Positions 8,258-17,773 of a DNA stretch of 35,653 nucleotides are shown piece by piece. The DNA comes from Clostridia bacterium (GTDB lineage: Bacteria > Bacillota > Clostridia > Oscillospirales > Acutalibacteraceae). Position numbers and translations under genes: made by a program. The stretch spans positions 1 to 35,653 of the forward strand of contig JAFPCP010000001.1 in NCBI GenBank assembly GCA_017423825.1, written 5' to 3'. The stretch's first letter is position 1, and each line of letters begins with the position of its first letter. The notes beneath the pieces were generated by a model that ran no database searches, had not been told where the DNA came from, and worked only from the letters and a program-made list of their open reading frames with translations.

Positions 8258-8286
8258 TTGCGTTTTGTTAGTGTAGTTGATAGAAT
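8258..8286 (+). promoter_or_regulatory. Sigma-A promoter of the glycogen operon
   Basis: TTGCGT (8258-8263) and TAGAAT (8281-8286), 17 bp apart. The predicted transcription start is near 8293, too close for the GTG at 8294, which supports initiation of glgB at 8318. The rest of 8166-8257 is AT-rich, with no other feature I can defend. Confidence 0.65.
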
Positions 8287-8317
8287 GTAAGGAGTGAAAC
8301 AGAAGGGGGCGAGGCGC

Positions 8318-10255
8318 GTGAAACTGCAAGGCATGGAGAGCGGATTACAGGAACAAATGCAATCTTTTCATGAGGGCAGAGATGCGCATTGTTACCGTTG
8401 GCTCGGTTGTCATTATGCCGGAGACAACGGCTATGTTTTTCGTGTATGGGCGCCCGGCGCCAGGGCGGTCTCCCTGGTGGGCGACTTTAACAATTGGGAC
8501 GCGTCGGCTAACCCGATGGAGCGTTTGGACGGCGGTGTGTGGGAGTGTGTCACGCAACAGCCGGAGACATATTCTGCTTATAAGTATCATATAGTAGGGC
8601 AGGACGGACATGCCACAAATAAAGCCGATCCCTTTGCTGTGCATACGGAAACCCGTCCCGGCACAGCCTCCAAGGTGTATGAGGTGGGGGGCTATAACTG
8701 GAATGACGCGGCATGGTTGCAACAAAAAGAGACGACATCGGTGTATGATTGTCCGTTGAACGTTTATGAGGTGCATGCCGGCTCGTGGCGTCGTTATGCG
8801 GACGGGCAAACCTTCTCGTATCAAAAACTGGCAGAAGAATTGATTCCGTATGTAAAGGATATGGGCTATACACACATTGAGTTGTTGCCTATTATGGAAT
8901 ATCCATACGATGGTTCCTGGGGATACCAGGTGACGGGCTATTATGCGCCGACGTCTCGTTATGGCACGCCGCAGGATTTTATGCAGTTTGTGGATGCGTG
9001 CCATCAGCAGGGAATTGGCGTGATTTTGGACTGGGTTCCGGCGCATTTCCCGCGGGATGAGGCGGGGCTGTTCCGTTTTGACGGCGGCACGTGCTATGAA
9101 TATGCCGACCCGAGAAAGGGCGAGCATAAAGAGTGGGGCACCTGCGTGTTCGATTATGGCAAGCCGGAGGTGCGCAGTTTTCTGATATCCAACGCGATGT
9201 ATTGGTTGGAGGAATATCACATCGACGGCATCCGCGTGGATGCGGTGGCGTCGATGTTGTATCTGGACTATAATCGCCGGGACGGCGAGTGGGTGGCTAA
9301 CGAATATGGTGGCCGGGAAAATCTCGAAGCGGTGGCGTTTTTGCGGCAACTCAACGAAACGGTATTCGCCGCGCATCCGCACACTATGATGATAGCCGAA
9401 GAATCCACGGCGTGGCCGATGGTGTCGCGCCCCACGGCGGATGGGGGATTGGGTTTTAATTACAAATGGAACATGGGTTGGATGAACGATATGCTTCGCT
9501 ACACGTCGTTGGACCCGTTTTTCCGCAAGGATAATCAGAATCTCATCACCTTCTCCATGATGTATGCTTTCTCGGAGAATTTCGTACTACCTATCTCGCA
9601 CGATGAGGTGGTGCACGGCAAGGGTTCGCTTATCAATAAGATGCCGGGCACCTATGAAGAGAAGTTTGCGGGATTGCGGGCTTTTCTCGGGTATATGATG
9701 TTTCATCCGGGCAAAAAATTGCTGTTCATGGGCAGCGAGTTCGGCCAGTTTAAGGAATGGGATTTTGAAAACGGGCTGGATTGGCTGTTGCTCGATTATG
9801 AGAGTCATCGCATGATGCGGCATTATACCCGCACGCTCAACCATGTCTATTTGGACACCCCCGCTTTGTGGGAAAAGGATTTCACATGGGAAGGGTTTGA
9901 ATGGATTGCCAACGACGACCATGCACAGAGTGTGCTTTGCTTCCGTCGGCGCGACAAGCAGGGGCGCGAGGTGGTGGCGGTGTGCAATTTCACCCCCGTG
10001 CAACGCGTGGATTATCGAATCGGTCTGCCGCTTTACGGGGATTGGGTGGAATTGTTCAATTCGGATTTAGCGGAGTTTGGCGGCACAAACACGCTCAACG
10101 GACGCGTGGCGGCTGAGGCGGTGCCGTGTCATGGACTGCCGCAGTCGATGCGGTTGACCTTGCCGCCTTTGTCGGTGCTGTTGTTTAGCTGTAAGAAGGA
10201 GAAACCTTATCCGGTTGAAACGCCGAAAACAGACAACAAATCTAAAAAACAGTGA
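8318..10255 (+). CDS. glgB: 1,4-alpha-glucan branching enzyme
   Basis: About 645 residues of a GH13 branching enzyme, which cuts alpha-1,4 chains and rejoins them by alpha-1,6 links. A CBM48-type N-domain (YVFRVWAPGARAVSLVGDFN) is followed by the barrel with DWVPAHFPRDE, GIRVDAVASMLYLDY (nucleophile Asp), MMIAEESTAWP (acid/base Glu) and LPISHDEVVHGKGSL (His-Asp). The C-terminus is Lys-rich (KTDNKSKKQ). I chose the GTG at 8318, with GGGGG upstream, over the GTG at 8294, which sits at the predicted transcription start; ATG 8333 is also possible. It is first in glgB-glgC-glgD-glgA-hydrolase, separated by short gaps with no terminators. Confidence 0.93.
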   Translation: MKLQGMESGLQEQMQSFHEGRDAHCYRWLGCHYAGDNGYVFRVWAPGARAVSLVGDFNNWDASANPMERLDGGVWECVTQQPETYSAYKYHIVGQDGHATNKADPFAVHTETRPGTASKVYEVGGYNWNDAAWLQQKETTSVYDCPLNVYEVHAGSWRRYADGQTFSYQKLAEELIPYVKDMGYTHIELLPIMEYPYDGSWGYQVTGYYAPTSRYGTPQDFMQFVDACHQQGIGVILDWVPAHFPRDEAGLFRFDGGTCYEYADPRKGEHKEWGTCVFDYGKPEVRSFLISNAMYWLEEYHIDGIRVDAVASMLYLDYNRRDGEWVANEYGGRENLEAVAFLRQLNETVFAAHPHTMMIAEESTAWPMVSRPTADGGLGFNYKWNMGWMNDMLRYTSLDPFFRKDNQNLITFSMMYAFSENFVLPISHDEVVHGKGSLINKMPGTYEEKFAGLRAFLGYMMFHPGKKLLFMGSEFGQFKEWDFENGLDWLLLDYESHRMMRHYTRTLNHVYLDTPALWEKDFTWEGFEWIANDDHAQSVLCFRRRDKQGREVVAVCNFTPVQRVDYRIGLPLYGDWVELFNSDLAEFGGTNTLNGRVAAEAVPCHGLPQSMRLTLPPLSVLLFSCKKEKPYPVETPKTDNKSKKQ

Positions 10256-10282
10256 GAATAATGAGGTAAAGGAGAAATGCAC

Positions 10283-11515
10283 ATGTTTCGCAAACAGGAA
10301 TGTGTCGCTATGTTGCTGGCGGGTGGCCAGGGTAGTCGCTTGTATGCGCTTACCCGTCGCATAGCCAAGCCGGCGGTGCCATATGGGGGGAAATATCGAA
10401 TCATTGATTTTCCTTTGTCGAATTGTGTCAATTCCGGCATTGAGACCGTAGGGGTGTTGACGCAATATCAACCCCTGGAACTCAATGACTATATTGGTTC
10501 GGGACAGCCGTGGGATTTGGATCGGATGGGTGCCGGCGTGCACGTGCTTCCGCCGTATCAGCGCAACAAAGGGGCAGACTGGTACAAAGGCACAGCCAAC
10601 GCCATTTATCAGAACATCGATTTTATCGAGCGCTACGATCCGGAATACGTACTGGTGTTGTCGGGCGACCATATTTACAAAATGGATTATAGCAAAATGT
10701 TGGCAGCTCACAAGGAGAAAGGGGCCGCTTGCACGATAGCGGTGTTGGACGTGCCGAAAGAAGAGGCGAGCCGTTTCGGGATTCTCAACACCCGCGAGGA
10801 CGACTCGATTTATGAATTTGACGAAAAGCCGGCGGTGCCTAAGAGTACGTTGGCATCGATGGGTATTTATATATTCACATGGGATAAATTGCGGCAATAT
10901 TTGATTGCGGACGAAAAAAATCCCGCATCCAAAAACGACTTTGGCAAGAACGTGCTTCCGGCGATGTTGGATGCCGGAGAGTCTATGTTTGCGTATCGTT
11001 TTGAGGGCTATTGGAAAGACGTTGGTACGATTGACAGTCTGTGGGAGGCGAATCTGGATTTGCTGAATCCGAAAATTCAGCTGGATTTAGCGGACCCGGA
11101 TTGGAAAATCTATTCCCGCAATCCTTGTATGCCGCCGCATTACTTAGCGCCCGGCTCGGAGGTGCAAAACAGTTACATCGCCGAGGGCGGCAGCATCAGC
11201 GGCAAGGTGGAAGCGTCGGTTATATTTGCCGGTGTAACCATCGAGGAAGGCTCGGAGGTCGTGGATTCGATTCTTATGCCGGGCACGGTGGTGCGTAAGG
11301 GCGCACTGGTGCAATATGCTATTTTGGCAGAAAATTGCGATATTGGCGAAAACGCCATTGTAGGGGAAAGCCCGGAACAGTGCCAAGATTTAACCAAATG
11401 GGGCGTTGCTGTGGTGGCTTCGGGCGTGCGCGTGGGCGCGGGCGCCCGCGTGCAGGCCAAGGCCATGGTTGAGAAGGACGTAGAAGAACAAGAGGAGGTG
11501 GGTGCTCATGCGTAA
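10283..11515 (+). CDS. glgC: Glucose-1-phosphate adenylyltransferase, catalytic subunit GlgC
   Basis: A 410-residue ADP-glucose pyrophosphorylase, which makes ADP-glucose from ATP and glucose 1-phosphate, the committed step to glycogen. The nucleotidyltransferase N-domain has the intact signature [14 protein letters not shown], then [19 protein letters not shown], the Asp in [10 protein letters not shown] and [17 protein letters not shown] left-handed beta-helix of hexapeptide-like repeats follows (about 290-390). The start at 10283 has AGGAG eight bases upstream; the in-frame ATG at 10277 is too close to it. It overlaps glgD by 8 bases. GlgC and GlgD of Firmicutes normally act as a hetero-oligomer. 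Confidence 0.94.
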   Translation: MFRKQECVAMLLAGGQGSRLYALTRRIAKPAVPYGGKYRIIDFPLSNCVNSGIETVGVLTQYQPLELNDYIGSGQPWDLDRMGAGVHVLPPYQRNKGADWYKGTANAIYQNIDFIERYDPEYVLVLSGDHIYKMDYSKMLAAHKEKGAACTIAVLDVPKEEASRFGILNTREDDSIYEFDEKPAVPKSTLASMGIYIFTWDKLRQYLIADEKNPASKNDFGKNVLPAMLDAGESMFAYRFEGYWKDVGTIDSLWEANLDLLNPKIQLDLADPDWKIYSRNPCMPPHYLAPGSEVQNSYIAEGGSISGKVEASVIFAGVTIEEGSEVVDSILMPGTVVRKGALVQYAILAENCDIGENAIVGESPEQCQDLTKWGVAVVASGVRVGAGARVQAKAMVEKDVEEQEEVGAHA

Positions 11516-12620
11516 TTGTGCGGCGGTTGGATTGATTTTTGCAAATATGCACGATGAGGCGGTGCGGGAATGTACCGCGGTGCGTTCTATGGGCTCTCTG
11601 CTTTTTGGCGGGCGATATCGGTTGATTGATTTTGTGCTCTCGAATATGGTGAATGCCGGCATCACAAAAGTCGGCGTTATCACAAAAACAAACAACCAAT
11701 CTTTGATGGATCATCTGGGTTCCGGCAAGGCGTGGGACCTGTCACGAAAAAACGCCGGTTTGTATTTTTTGCCGTCGTATAACAGCGACGATGCGTTGTA
11801 TCAAGGACGTCTCAGTTCCTTGGCGGAGGTGATTCCTTTTTTGCGTCGCTCCAAAGAGGACTATGTCATTCTGTCGGATTGCCATATGGTGTCCAGCATC
11901 GATTATGCCCCGATGTTGCAGGCGCACATAGAAAACGAGGCGGACGTGACGGTTGCTTGTTGTAGGGGAGCGGTGCCGCATCTGACGGACATTCCGGTGA
12001 TGCAGCTGAATGAGGAGGGCCGTGTGACGGACCTGTTGATTGGTCGCCTTTCGGATGACGAGGCTACCTATGGCGTCGGCATTTACATTGTGCGTAAAGA
12101 CTGGCTCATTCGGGTGGCGAGTGAAGCTGCGGCACGGAATTTGCAGCATTTTGAGCGGGATATTTTACAGAAACATCTGCACGAATTCTATATACAAGGG
12201 TATGTTGTGCCGGAGCTGATGCTCCCGATTTATTCGCTGGAAAGTTATTTCCGTGCGAATTTATCCATGCTGGATGGAGAGGTGCGGCAGCAGTTGTTCC
12301 CGAAAAGCCGGCCGGTATATACGAAACTGCGGGACTGCACCTCGGTGCGTTATGGCTTACACGCGCACGTTACCAACTCGTTGGTGGCGGACGGTGCAAA
12401 AGTGGACGGAACGGTGAAGAATTGTGTGTTATTCCGCGGCGTGAACGTCAGTCGGGATGCTGTGTTGGAAAATTGTGTTGTGATGCAGGACGTCACCATA
12501 ACCGGGCAATGCGCGCTGACCAATGTTGTGGCAGATAAAAACGCGGTGTTCCGCGAGGGATGCGTTTTGCATGGGACGGATAGTTACCCCGTCTATATTG
12601 CGAAAAACGCCATTGTGTAA
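11508..12620 (+). CDS. glgD: Glucose-1-phosphate adenylyltransferase regulatory subunit GlgD
   Basis: A 370-residue GlgC paralogue. The fold is kept ([30 protein letters not shown], left-handed helix repeats near the end), but the N-terminal catalytic loop is lost: where GlgC has GGQGSRL, this protein has [15 protein letters not shown]. As in other Firmicutes it should be a non-catalytic partner that raises GlgC activity. The start at 11508 uses AGGAGG (11493-11498) inside the end of glgC, so the two are translationally coupled. Confidence 0.92.
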   Translation: MRNCAAVGLIFANMHDEAVRECTAVRSMGSLLFGGRYRLIDFVLSNMVNAGITKVGVITKTNNQSLMDHLGSGKAWDLSRKNAGLYFLPSYNSDDALYQGRLSSLAEVIPFLRRSKEDYVILSDCHMVSSIDYAPMLQAHIENEADVTVACCRGAVPHLTDIPVMQLNEEGRVTDLLIGRLSDDEATYGVGIYIVRKDWLIRVASEAAARNLQHFERDILQKHLHEFYIQGYVVPELMLPIYSLESYFRANLSMLDGEVRQQLFPKSRPVYTKLRDCTSVRYGLHAHVTNSLVADGAKVDGTVKNCVLFRGVNVSRDAVLENCVVMQDVTITGQCALTNVVADKNAVFREGCVLHGTDSYPVYIAKNAIV

Positions 12621-12659
12621 TCCCACAAACTTATAACCAAAGACAAAGGAGGAATAAAC

Positions 12660-14090
12660 ATGAAGGTTTTGTATGTGTGCAGTGAGGCGTTACCTTTTGC
12701 TGCATCGGGCGGTTTAGCGGATGTGGCCGGTTCGTTGCCACAGGCCATACGTTTGCGTTTGGTCGGTTGCCGCATCGTGTTGCCTCTGTACGATTCGATC
12801 CCCCAAGAGATGCGGGAGAATATGCGGTTTGTAACCAGTTTGTCTGTACCGGTAGCCTGGCGCCGGCAGTATTGCGGCGTGTTTGAGGCAAAGGTCAACG
12901 GTGTGATTTACTATTTGTTGGATAACCAGTATTATTTCAAACGGCAGGGCATGTATGGCCATTACGACGATGCGGAACGCTTTGCGTTTTTCTCGCGTGC
13001 GGTGCTGGAAATGTTGCCGTGCATTGGCTTTAAGCCGGATGTGATTCACGCCAACGATTGGCAGTCCGCTTTGGTGCCGTTGTATTATAGCTTGTTCTAT
13101 GCTACGCGGGAAGGCTTTGAAAACATTAAGACCGTGTTCACCATCCACAACATCCAGTATCAAGGCAAATACGGCATGGAATTGATGGAAGACGTTTTAG
13201 GCGTTCCTTCGGATGCTTGGCAATTGGTGGAGTATGACGGATGTTTGAACTTTATGAAGGCGGGAATCGAAACCGCCGACCGTGTGACCACAGTGAGCCC
13301 CACCTATGCCAAAGAGATTTTGGACCCTTGGTTTTCTTGGGGGTTGGACCCCATCTTGCGTGCGCGCGAGTGGAAGCTGAGCGGTATACTCAATGGCATT
13401 GATACACAGGGGTATAACCCAGACACGGATGCGGACGTGTTTGAGAATTATACCGCCGAAACGGTGCTTGCCGGTAAAGCGGCCAACAAAAAAGCCTTAC
13501 AGGAACGGTTGCATTTGCCGGTGCGTTCAGATGTGCCGATGATTGGCATGGTAACGCGGCTGGCCTCGCACAAGGGATTGGATTTGGTGAAATACGCCGC
13601 GGATGAGCTGCTCAAAAAAGACGTGCAGTTGGTGATTTTAGGCTCGGGAGAATGGGTGTATGAAAACTTCTTCCGGGAATTGCAAAAACAGTATCCGGAA
13701 AAATTCTGCTATTGTGTGGGGTTTGTTCCGGAACTGGCACGCAAGATTTATGCCGCCGCAGATATATTCCTCATGCCGTCTAAAAGCGAGCCTTGCGGTC
13801 TGGCGCAGATGGTGGCGTGCCGTTACGGTACATTGCCGGTGGTGCGTGAGACAGGCGGGTTAAAAGACAGCATCCACGATTGTGGGGATGGTGAGGGCTT
13901 TGGCTTTACCTTCAAGACCTATAATGCGGGAGATATGCTGGCGGCTGTTGACCGTGCGTTAGGCGTCTATGAAAACAAACAAGATCTCGCCTTGTTGCGT
14001 GCACGGTGCATGGCAGAGGATTTCAGCTGGGGACGTTCGGCCAACGCCTATATCCGGATGTATAAAGCATTGTTAAAAGGGGCGCAATAA
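12660..14090 (+). CDS. glgA: Glycogen synthase (ADP-glucose, GT5)
   Basis: A 476-residue GT5 glucosyltransferase that adds glucose from ADP-glucose to the non-reducing ends of glycogen. Visible marks are the N-terminal Rossmann start MKVLYVCSEALPF, DVIHANDWQSALVP, TVFTIHNIQYQGKYG, TTVSPTYAKEI, GILNGIDT, and in the C-domain KSEPCGLAQMV with the catalytic Glu and RETGGLKDS. Length is normal. The usual KxGGL near residue 15 reads AASGGLADV, so the Lys that contacts ADP-glucose in the E. coli enzyme is Ala here. SD AAAGGAGG precedes the ATG. The downstream hydrolase starts 2 bases after the stop. Confidence 0.93.
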   Translation: MKVLYVCSEALPFAASGGLADVAGSLPQAIRLRLVGCRIVLPLYDSIPQEMRENMRFVTSLSVPVAWRRQYCGVFEAKVNGVIYYLLDNQYYFKRQGMYGHYDDAERFAFFSRAVLEMLPCIGFKPDVIHANDWQSALVPLYYSLFYATREGFENIKTVFTIHNIQYQGKYGMELMEDVLGVPSDAWQLVEYDGCLNFMKAGIETADRVTTVSPTYAKEILDPWFSWGLDPILRAREWKLSGILNGIDTQGYNPDTDADVFENYTAETVLAGKAANKKALQERLHLPVRSDVPMIGMVTRLASHKGLDLVKYAADELLKKDVQLVILGSGEWVYENFFRELQKQYPEKFCYCVGFVPELARKIYAAADIFLMPSKSEPCGLAQMVACRYGTLPVVRETGGLKDSIHDCGDGEGFGFTFKTYNAGDMLAAVDRALGVYENKQDLALLRARCMAEDFSWGRSANAYIRMYKALLKGAQ

Positions 14091-14092
14091 AA

Positions 14093-14869
14093 GTGAAACT
14101 ATGGGAACAGGCGCCGGGCCTTTGTGAAGAAACACCGGCGATTCATTATTATAAACCTACCTCTTCCGCCGGAACCGGTGCGGTCGTGATACTTCCCGGT
14201 GGGGGATATTGCAACCGCGCCTCGCATGAGGGAGAGGGCTATGCGACGTGTTTAGCCGCTGCCGGTGTCCATGCGTTTGTGGTGGATTATCGGGTAGCGC
14301 CTCATCGGTATCCGTTGCCCCAGTTGGATGCCCGTCGAGCCGTTCGCTTTGTGCGTGCGCATGCGGCGGAGTATGGCATTGATAAGCAAAAGGTGGCGGT
14401 AATGGGTTCTTCGGCTGGTGGGCATTTGGCTGCCAGCATTGCCACTTGTACAGAACCCATCTCTTTTGAGGGGTTAGATTCCTTGGACGTGGAAAGCGCC
14501 GTGCCGGACGCACAGATTTTGTGTTATCCGGTGATTTGTCCCCCCTCGTATCCGTTTTGTCATACCGGCAGTTATGAAAATCTGCTGGGTGGGCACGACG
14601 TCGAAAAAGAGGAAACGGTGAATCCGGTCTCTCATGTGAGCGCCGCCACACCGCCCGCGTTCATTTGGCACACCTTTGATGACAGCTCTGTGGATGTGCG
14701 CAACAGTTTGACCTATGCCACAGCCTTGCGTGAAGCGGGCGTGTCGGTGGAGATGCACGTGTTTCCCCATGGCTATCATGGTCTGGGTTTGGCACAGAGC
14801 GATACGCACGTTCATCAGTGGGTGAACTTGTTGTTGAATTGGTTGCGTCTTAATGGTTGGTTAGAATAG
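14093..14869 (+). CDS. Alpha/beta hydrolase (acetyl-esterase/lipase type)
   Basis: A 258-residue cytoplasmic hydrolase with no signal peptide. The oxyanion-hole segment reads VVILPGGGY, the nucleophile elbow is GSSAGGH (Ser near residue 104), the acid is probably in FDDSSVDV and the catalytic His in HGYHGLG. This is the endo-1,4-beta-xylanase B-like/BD-FAE branch of carbohydrate esterases, whose members often deacetylate sugars. The substrate is unknown. It starts with GTG 2 bases after glgA, with a G-rich SD (AAGGGG) inside the end of glgA, so it is cotranscribed with the glycogen genes. A strong terminator follows. Confidence 0.8.
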   Translation: MKLWEQAPGLCEETPAIHYYKPTSSAGTGAVVILPGGGYCNRASHEGEGYATCLAAAGVHAFVVDYRVAPHRYPLPQLDARRAVRFVRAHAAEYGIDKQKVAVMGSSAGGHLAASIATCTEPISFEGLDSLDVESAVPDAQILCYPVICPPSYPFCHTGSYENLLGGHDVEKEETVNPVSHVSAATPPAFIWHTFDDSSVDVRNSLTYATALREAGVSVEMHVFPHGYHGLGLAQSDTHVHQWVNLLLNWLRLNGWLE

Positions 14870-14879
14870 AACAACGAAC

Positions 14880-14914
14880 AAAGCCCGACAAGAGGTTTTC
14901 TTGTCGGGCTTTTT
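14880..14914. terminator. Bidirectional terminator between the glg operon and sigF
   Basis: AAAGCCCGACAAGA (14880-14893) pairs with its complement (about 14898-14911) around a short loop, followed by T on the plus strand and, read in reverse, by T-rich sequence. It serves convergent units ending at 14869 (+) and 14916 (-). Confidence 0.85.
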
Positions 14915-14915
14915 G

Positions 14916-15569
14916 TTATCCGGTCAGTTGTTTGCGCAGAGATAATAGCAGCGCGCGCTCTCGGCGTGAAACCTGCACTTGTGTCATGCCGAGTTGGTCG
15001 GCGGTTGCCTGTTGGGTTTTTCGCCCGATATAGCGCAGATGGATGAGCTGTCTATCCTGCGGTTCTAATTGTTCGAGTAATTGTTGCAATGCAAGCCGAT
15101 TGGTGATCTCGTCCTCCGACGAGTCGGTGGGCAGATCAATCTGTCCCTCCTGCTGCTCGCTGTCCCGGGTAAGCGAGAGCGGCGGCAGACCGGCGGTGAT
15201 AGCTTGGGCGGCCTCTGCCGGTTCGATGCCGAGCATAACGGCAAGTTCGTTCACCGTAGGTTCGCGGTTGTTTTGCATGAGCCATTGCTCCCGCGCGCGG
15301 GCAGCGCGCAGGGAGCGTTCTTTGAGTGTGCGGCCTATTTTCACGGCGCCGCCTTCTCGGAACAAGTGGCGTATTTCCCCCAAAATCACCGGCACCGCAT
15401 AGGTGGAAAAGCGGAGCTCTCTTTCGGGGTCAAAGCCATCAGCGGCTTTGATAAGCCCTAAGCAACCCGCCTGATACAGGTCATCGTATTCGATGCCTTT
15501 GCCGGTGAAACGGCGCACGCAGGTGTGGACGAGTCCTAGGTGGCTGCATATAAAATCGTCGCGGTTCAT
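14916..15569 (-). CDS. sigF: Forespore sigma factor SigF
   Basis: A 217-residue sigma-70-family factor of the sporulation/SigB type without region 1. Region 2 shows YDDLYQAGCLGLIKAADGF and RFSTYAVPVILGEIRHLFRE, region 3 includes REPTVNELAVMLGIEP, and region 4 includes IHLRYIGRKTQQATADQLGM and VSRRERALL. Directed by its place after spoIIAA and spoIIAB, it is sigma-F, the first compartment-specific sigma factor of the forespore. Its ATG overlaps the spoIIAB stop (ATGA, 15566-15569), so expression is translationally coupled. A terminator follows, so no spoVA genes are in this operon. Confidence 0.93.
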   Translation of the reverse strand: MNRDDFICSHLGLVHTCVRRFTGKGIEYDDLYQAGCLGLIKAADGFDPERELRFSTYAVPVILGEIRHLFREGGAVKIGRTLKERSLRAARAREQWLMQNNREPTVNELAVMLGIEPAEAAQAITAGLPPLSLTRDSEQQEGQIDLPTDSSEDEITNRLALQQLLEQLEPQDRQLIHLRYIGRKTQQATADQLGMTQVQVSRRERALLLSLRKQLTG

Positions 15570-16009
15570 GAACGCCCTTTTACCCGCAGGGATATGTATT
15601 TTTCCATGGTCACTGTGGTGCCTTTTCCCGGGATGGACCGCACGCGCACTTTATCCATGAAACTTTGCATCACTGAAAATCCAAGGCCGGAGCGGTCCTC
15701 ACCACCGGTGGTGTACAAAGGCTCCATCGCCTTGGATACGTCCTCGATGCCTTGTCCGCGGTCGCGCACCCGCACGGTGATGCACCCGTTTTCGTACAAC
15801 TGCACGGTGAGAAAGATGTTCCCTAACTCATGGGGATAGGCGTGGACGATGGCGTTGGTAACAGCCTCGGAGATGGCGGTGCGCAGGTCGGCAAGCTCGT
15901 CCACCGCAGGGTCGAGCTGGGCGGCAAAAGCGGCGACTGCCGCTCGGGCAAAGCTCTCATTGGCCGATCGACTCAAAAAGGTCAGTTTCATCTCATTGAT
16001 TGGTTTCAT
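15566..16009 (-). CDS. spoIIAB: Anti-sigma F factor and kinase SpoIIAB
   Basis: A 147-residue GHKL-fold protein. The N-box is AISEAVTNAIVHAY, and the ATP-lid motifs are VRDRGQGIED and GGEDRSGLGFSVM. It binds and silences sigma-F and phosphorylates SpoIIAA on Ser. SD AAAGGAG on the minus strand fits the ATG at 16009 (eight-base spacing); the ATG at 16015 is too close. It overlaps the end of spoIIAA by 17 bases and sigF by 4, a tightly coupled trio with fixed stoichiometry. Confidence 0.93.
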   Translation of the reverse strand: MKPINEMKLTFLSRSANESFARAAVAAFAAQLDPAVDELADLRTAISEAVTNAIVHAYPHELGNIFLTVQLYENGCITVRVRDRGQGIEDVSKAMEPLYTTGGEDRSGLGFSVMQSFMDKVRVRSIPGKGTTVTMEKYISLRVKGRS

Positions 16010-16334
16010 GTGCATTCTCCTTTTCCTGTTTTTCCCATATAGGAAGTTTTTCCAGTCCGGCCATGCGCAGCATTTTTTCCATACGCGGCGTCATGCCGGT
16101 CACGGTCAACTGTCCGCCGAGTGACAGCATCAACCGATAGCGCCCCATAATTAGTCCGATGCCGGAGCTGTCCATAAAACCCAGCCGCGACAAATCCAGC
16201 ACGAGGTGTCGGCAATGCTGTTGTAATATGACGGAATCGATGCGTTCCCGTATTTCGCCGGCGCCGTGATGGTCGAGTTCTCCTAAGAGGGAGGCGGTGA
16301 GTTGGTCAGTATCAGCGTTGAATTCCACTTGCAT
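15993..16334 (-). CDS. spoIIAA: Anti-sigma F factor antagonist SpoIIAA
   Basis: A 113-residue STAS-domain protein. LSRLGFMDSSGIGLIMGRY carries the Ser that SpoIIAB phosphorylates (near residue 57-58). The unphosphorylated form pulls SpoIIAB off sigma-F. SD AAGGATGTG precedes the ATG. No convincing sigma-H promoter could be assigned in the 60 bases upstream, which begin just after the ispDF terminator. Confidence 0.92.
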   Translation of the reverse strand: MQVEFNADTDQLTASLLGELDHHGAGEIRERIDSVILQQHCRHLVLDLSRLGFMDSSGIGLIMGRYRLMLSLGGQLTVTGMTPRMEKMLRMAGLEKLPIWEKQEKENAHETNQ

Positions 16335-16394
16335 ATGCTCACATCCTTTATAGTGTATTTTTTAGGTTTCCATATTTTCACAGGAATATACCCG

Positions 16395-16433
16395 CAAAAA
16401 AAGAAAGCCTCTATGTAAGCATAGAGGCTTTCT
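16395..16433 (-). terminator. Terminator after ispDF
   Basis: A perfect 14-bp stem (16402-16415 with 16420-16433) and 4-base loop is followed on the minus strand by seven T. It separates ispDF from spoIIAA. Confidence 0.9.
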
Positions 16434-16537
16434 GCGTATTTTTCACGAAAATTCTGTTGTCGAGAGGGGATGGATAGCGGGTGAACCGGGCGCCTTTTGT
16501 CGTCGGTGAAAAAAGCCGACGAAAATCATCGAAAAAA

Positions 16538-17707
16538 TCACACAGTTGTCAGCAGACACACGGCGTGTGCGGCGATGCCGTCCTCGGCGCCGGTGAACCC
16601 CAGCCCTTCTTCGGTGGTGGCTTTGATGCTGATACGAGAGAGGTCAACCTCGCACGCGGTAGCTAGTTTTTCCCGCATGGCGGGGATGTGGGGTTTGAGT
16701 TTCGGTTGCTGTGCCAGCACGGTGACATCCAGATTGGAAAGAGTGTATCCAGCGGTGCGGACGGTTTGCATGACCTTTTGTAACAGCAAAAGACTGTCGG
16801 CGCCGGCATAAGCAGGGTCTGTGTCGGGGAACAGCCCGCCGATATCGCCCAGTGCGGCGGCGCCCAGCAAGGCGTCCATCACTGCGTGGGTGAGCACGTC
16901 CGCATCCGAGTGACCGAGAAGCCCTTTTTCCCACGGGATGGTGATACCGCCGAGAATGAGCGGCCGTCCTTCCACCAGGCGGTGCACGTCATAGCCGTGA
17001 CCAATGCGCATGGCAGGAACCTCCTTTTTTTCTGAAAGTAGCAGTGCGTTGGCAACCCGGATATCCTCCGGTGTGGTGAGTTTTAGATTAGCCTCGCTGC
17101 CCGGCACCAGTTGCACCGGCACGCCGGCCTGTTCCATGAGTTGGCATTCGTCGGTGAAATCTTGTCCGCAGGCTATGGCGCGTTGCATCTCCTGTTGCAA
17201 GCGTTGTGAGTCAAACACCTGGGGAGTTTGCGCCCGCCACAGGCGGTTGCGGTCGTGCGTGCGGAGTATGCGCCCTTGTTCGTCGGCCTCTTTCACGGTG
17301 TCCCGTAGAGGGAGCGCCAGTGCGGCGGCACCTGTTTGTGCGGCGGTTTGAATGACGGAGGACACGGCCTCACGGCTGACAAACGGCCGCGCGCCATCGT
17401 GTATGCCGACGAGTGTCGTTTGCGCAGGCAGGGCGGCCAGACCGTTTGCAACGGATTGCTGGCGGCTGTTCCCGCCCTCCACCACGGTGCGCAATTTTGT
17501 GATATTGTACCGGGCGGCTAACTCGGCGAAAAACGCCGTATCCTCCGACCGTGCGATGAGCAACAATTCGTCGATTTCCGGCACGGATTGCAGATGGAGC
17601 AACGTGTGCAACAGCACCGGCTTGTCTTGCAACAAAATATGTTGTTTAGGTTGTCCCATGCGGGTTGAACTGCCGGCGGCAGCCACCAACATAACGGTAT
17701 AATGCAT
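16538..17707 (-). CDS. ispDF: Bifunctional IspD/IspF isoprenoid enzyme
   Basis: A 389-residue fusion of two MEP-pathway enzymes. Residues 1 to about 222 are IspD, which makes CDP-methylerythritol ([53 protein letters not shown]). Residues 233-389 are IspF, the cyclodiphosphate synthase ([12 protein letters not shown] with metal Asp/His, [48 protein letters not shown]). The linker SEKKEVPA is encoded by a strong SD: AAGGAGG lies eight bases before the ATG of the IspF part (17011), so separate IspF may also be made. A good promoter precedes it. The stretch between its stop and the terminator (16434-16537) is empty. Confidence 0.93.
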   Translation of the reverse strand: MHYTVMLVAAAGSSTRMGQPKQHILLQDKPVLLHTLLHLQSVPEIDELLLIARSEDTAFFAELAARYNITKLRTVVEGGNSRQQSVANGLAALPAQTTLVGIHDGARPFVSREAVSSVIQTAAQTGAAALALPLRDTVKEADEQGRILRTHDRNRLWRAQTPQVFDSQRLQQEMQRAIACGQDFTDECQLMEQAGVPVQLVPGSEANLKLTTPEDIRVANALLLSEKKEVPAMRIGHGYDVHRLVEGRPLILGGITIPWEKGLLGHSDADVLTHAVMDALLGAAALGDIGGLFPDTDPAYAGADSLLLLQKVMQTVRTAGYTLSNLDVTVLAQQPKLKPHIPAMREKLATACEVDLSRISIKATTEEGLGFTGAEDGIAAHAVCLLTTV

Positions 17708-17739
17708 ACCGGATTCCTCCTGTGTCTGATGGTGGTATT

Positions 17740-17768
17740 AGTGTACCACACTTTTTCCTTTCTGACAA
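17740..17768 (-). promoter_or_regulatory. Sigma-A promoter of ispDF
   Basis: On the minus strand, TTGTCA (17768-17763) and TACACT (17745-17740) with 17-bp spacing, and SD AGGAGGA just before the ATG at 17707. Confidence 0.75.
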
Positions 17769-17773
17769 GTGAA

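Noticed and set aside
14916-16334. Alternative reading of the three genes as a SigB/RsbVW stress module
   Set aside because: SigB modules have the same logic, but size, order and tight overlaps fit spoIIAA-spoIIAB-sigF, and no other rsb gene is nearby.
16335-16394. Sigma-H promoter for spoIIAA
   Set aside because: Expected from Bacillus, but no pair matching the sigma-H elements at proper spacing was found. TTGCGG with TATGGA 17 bp on is too weak to call.
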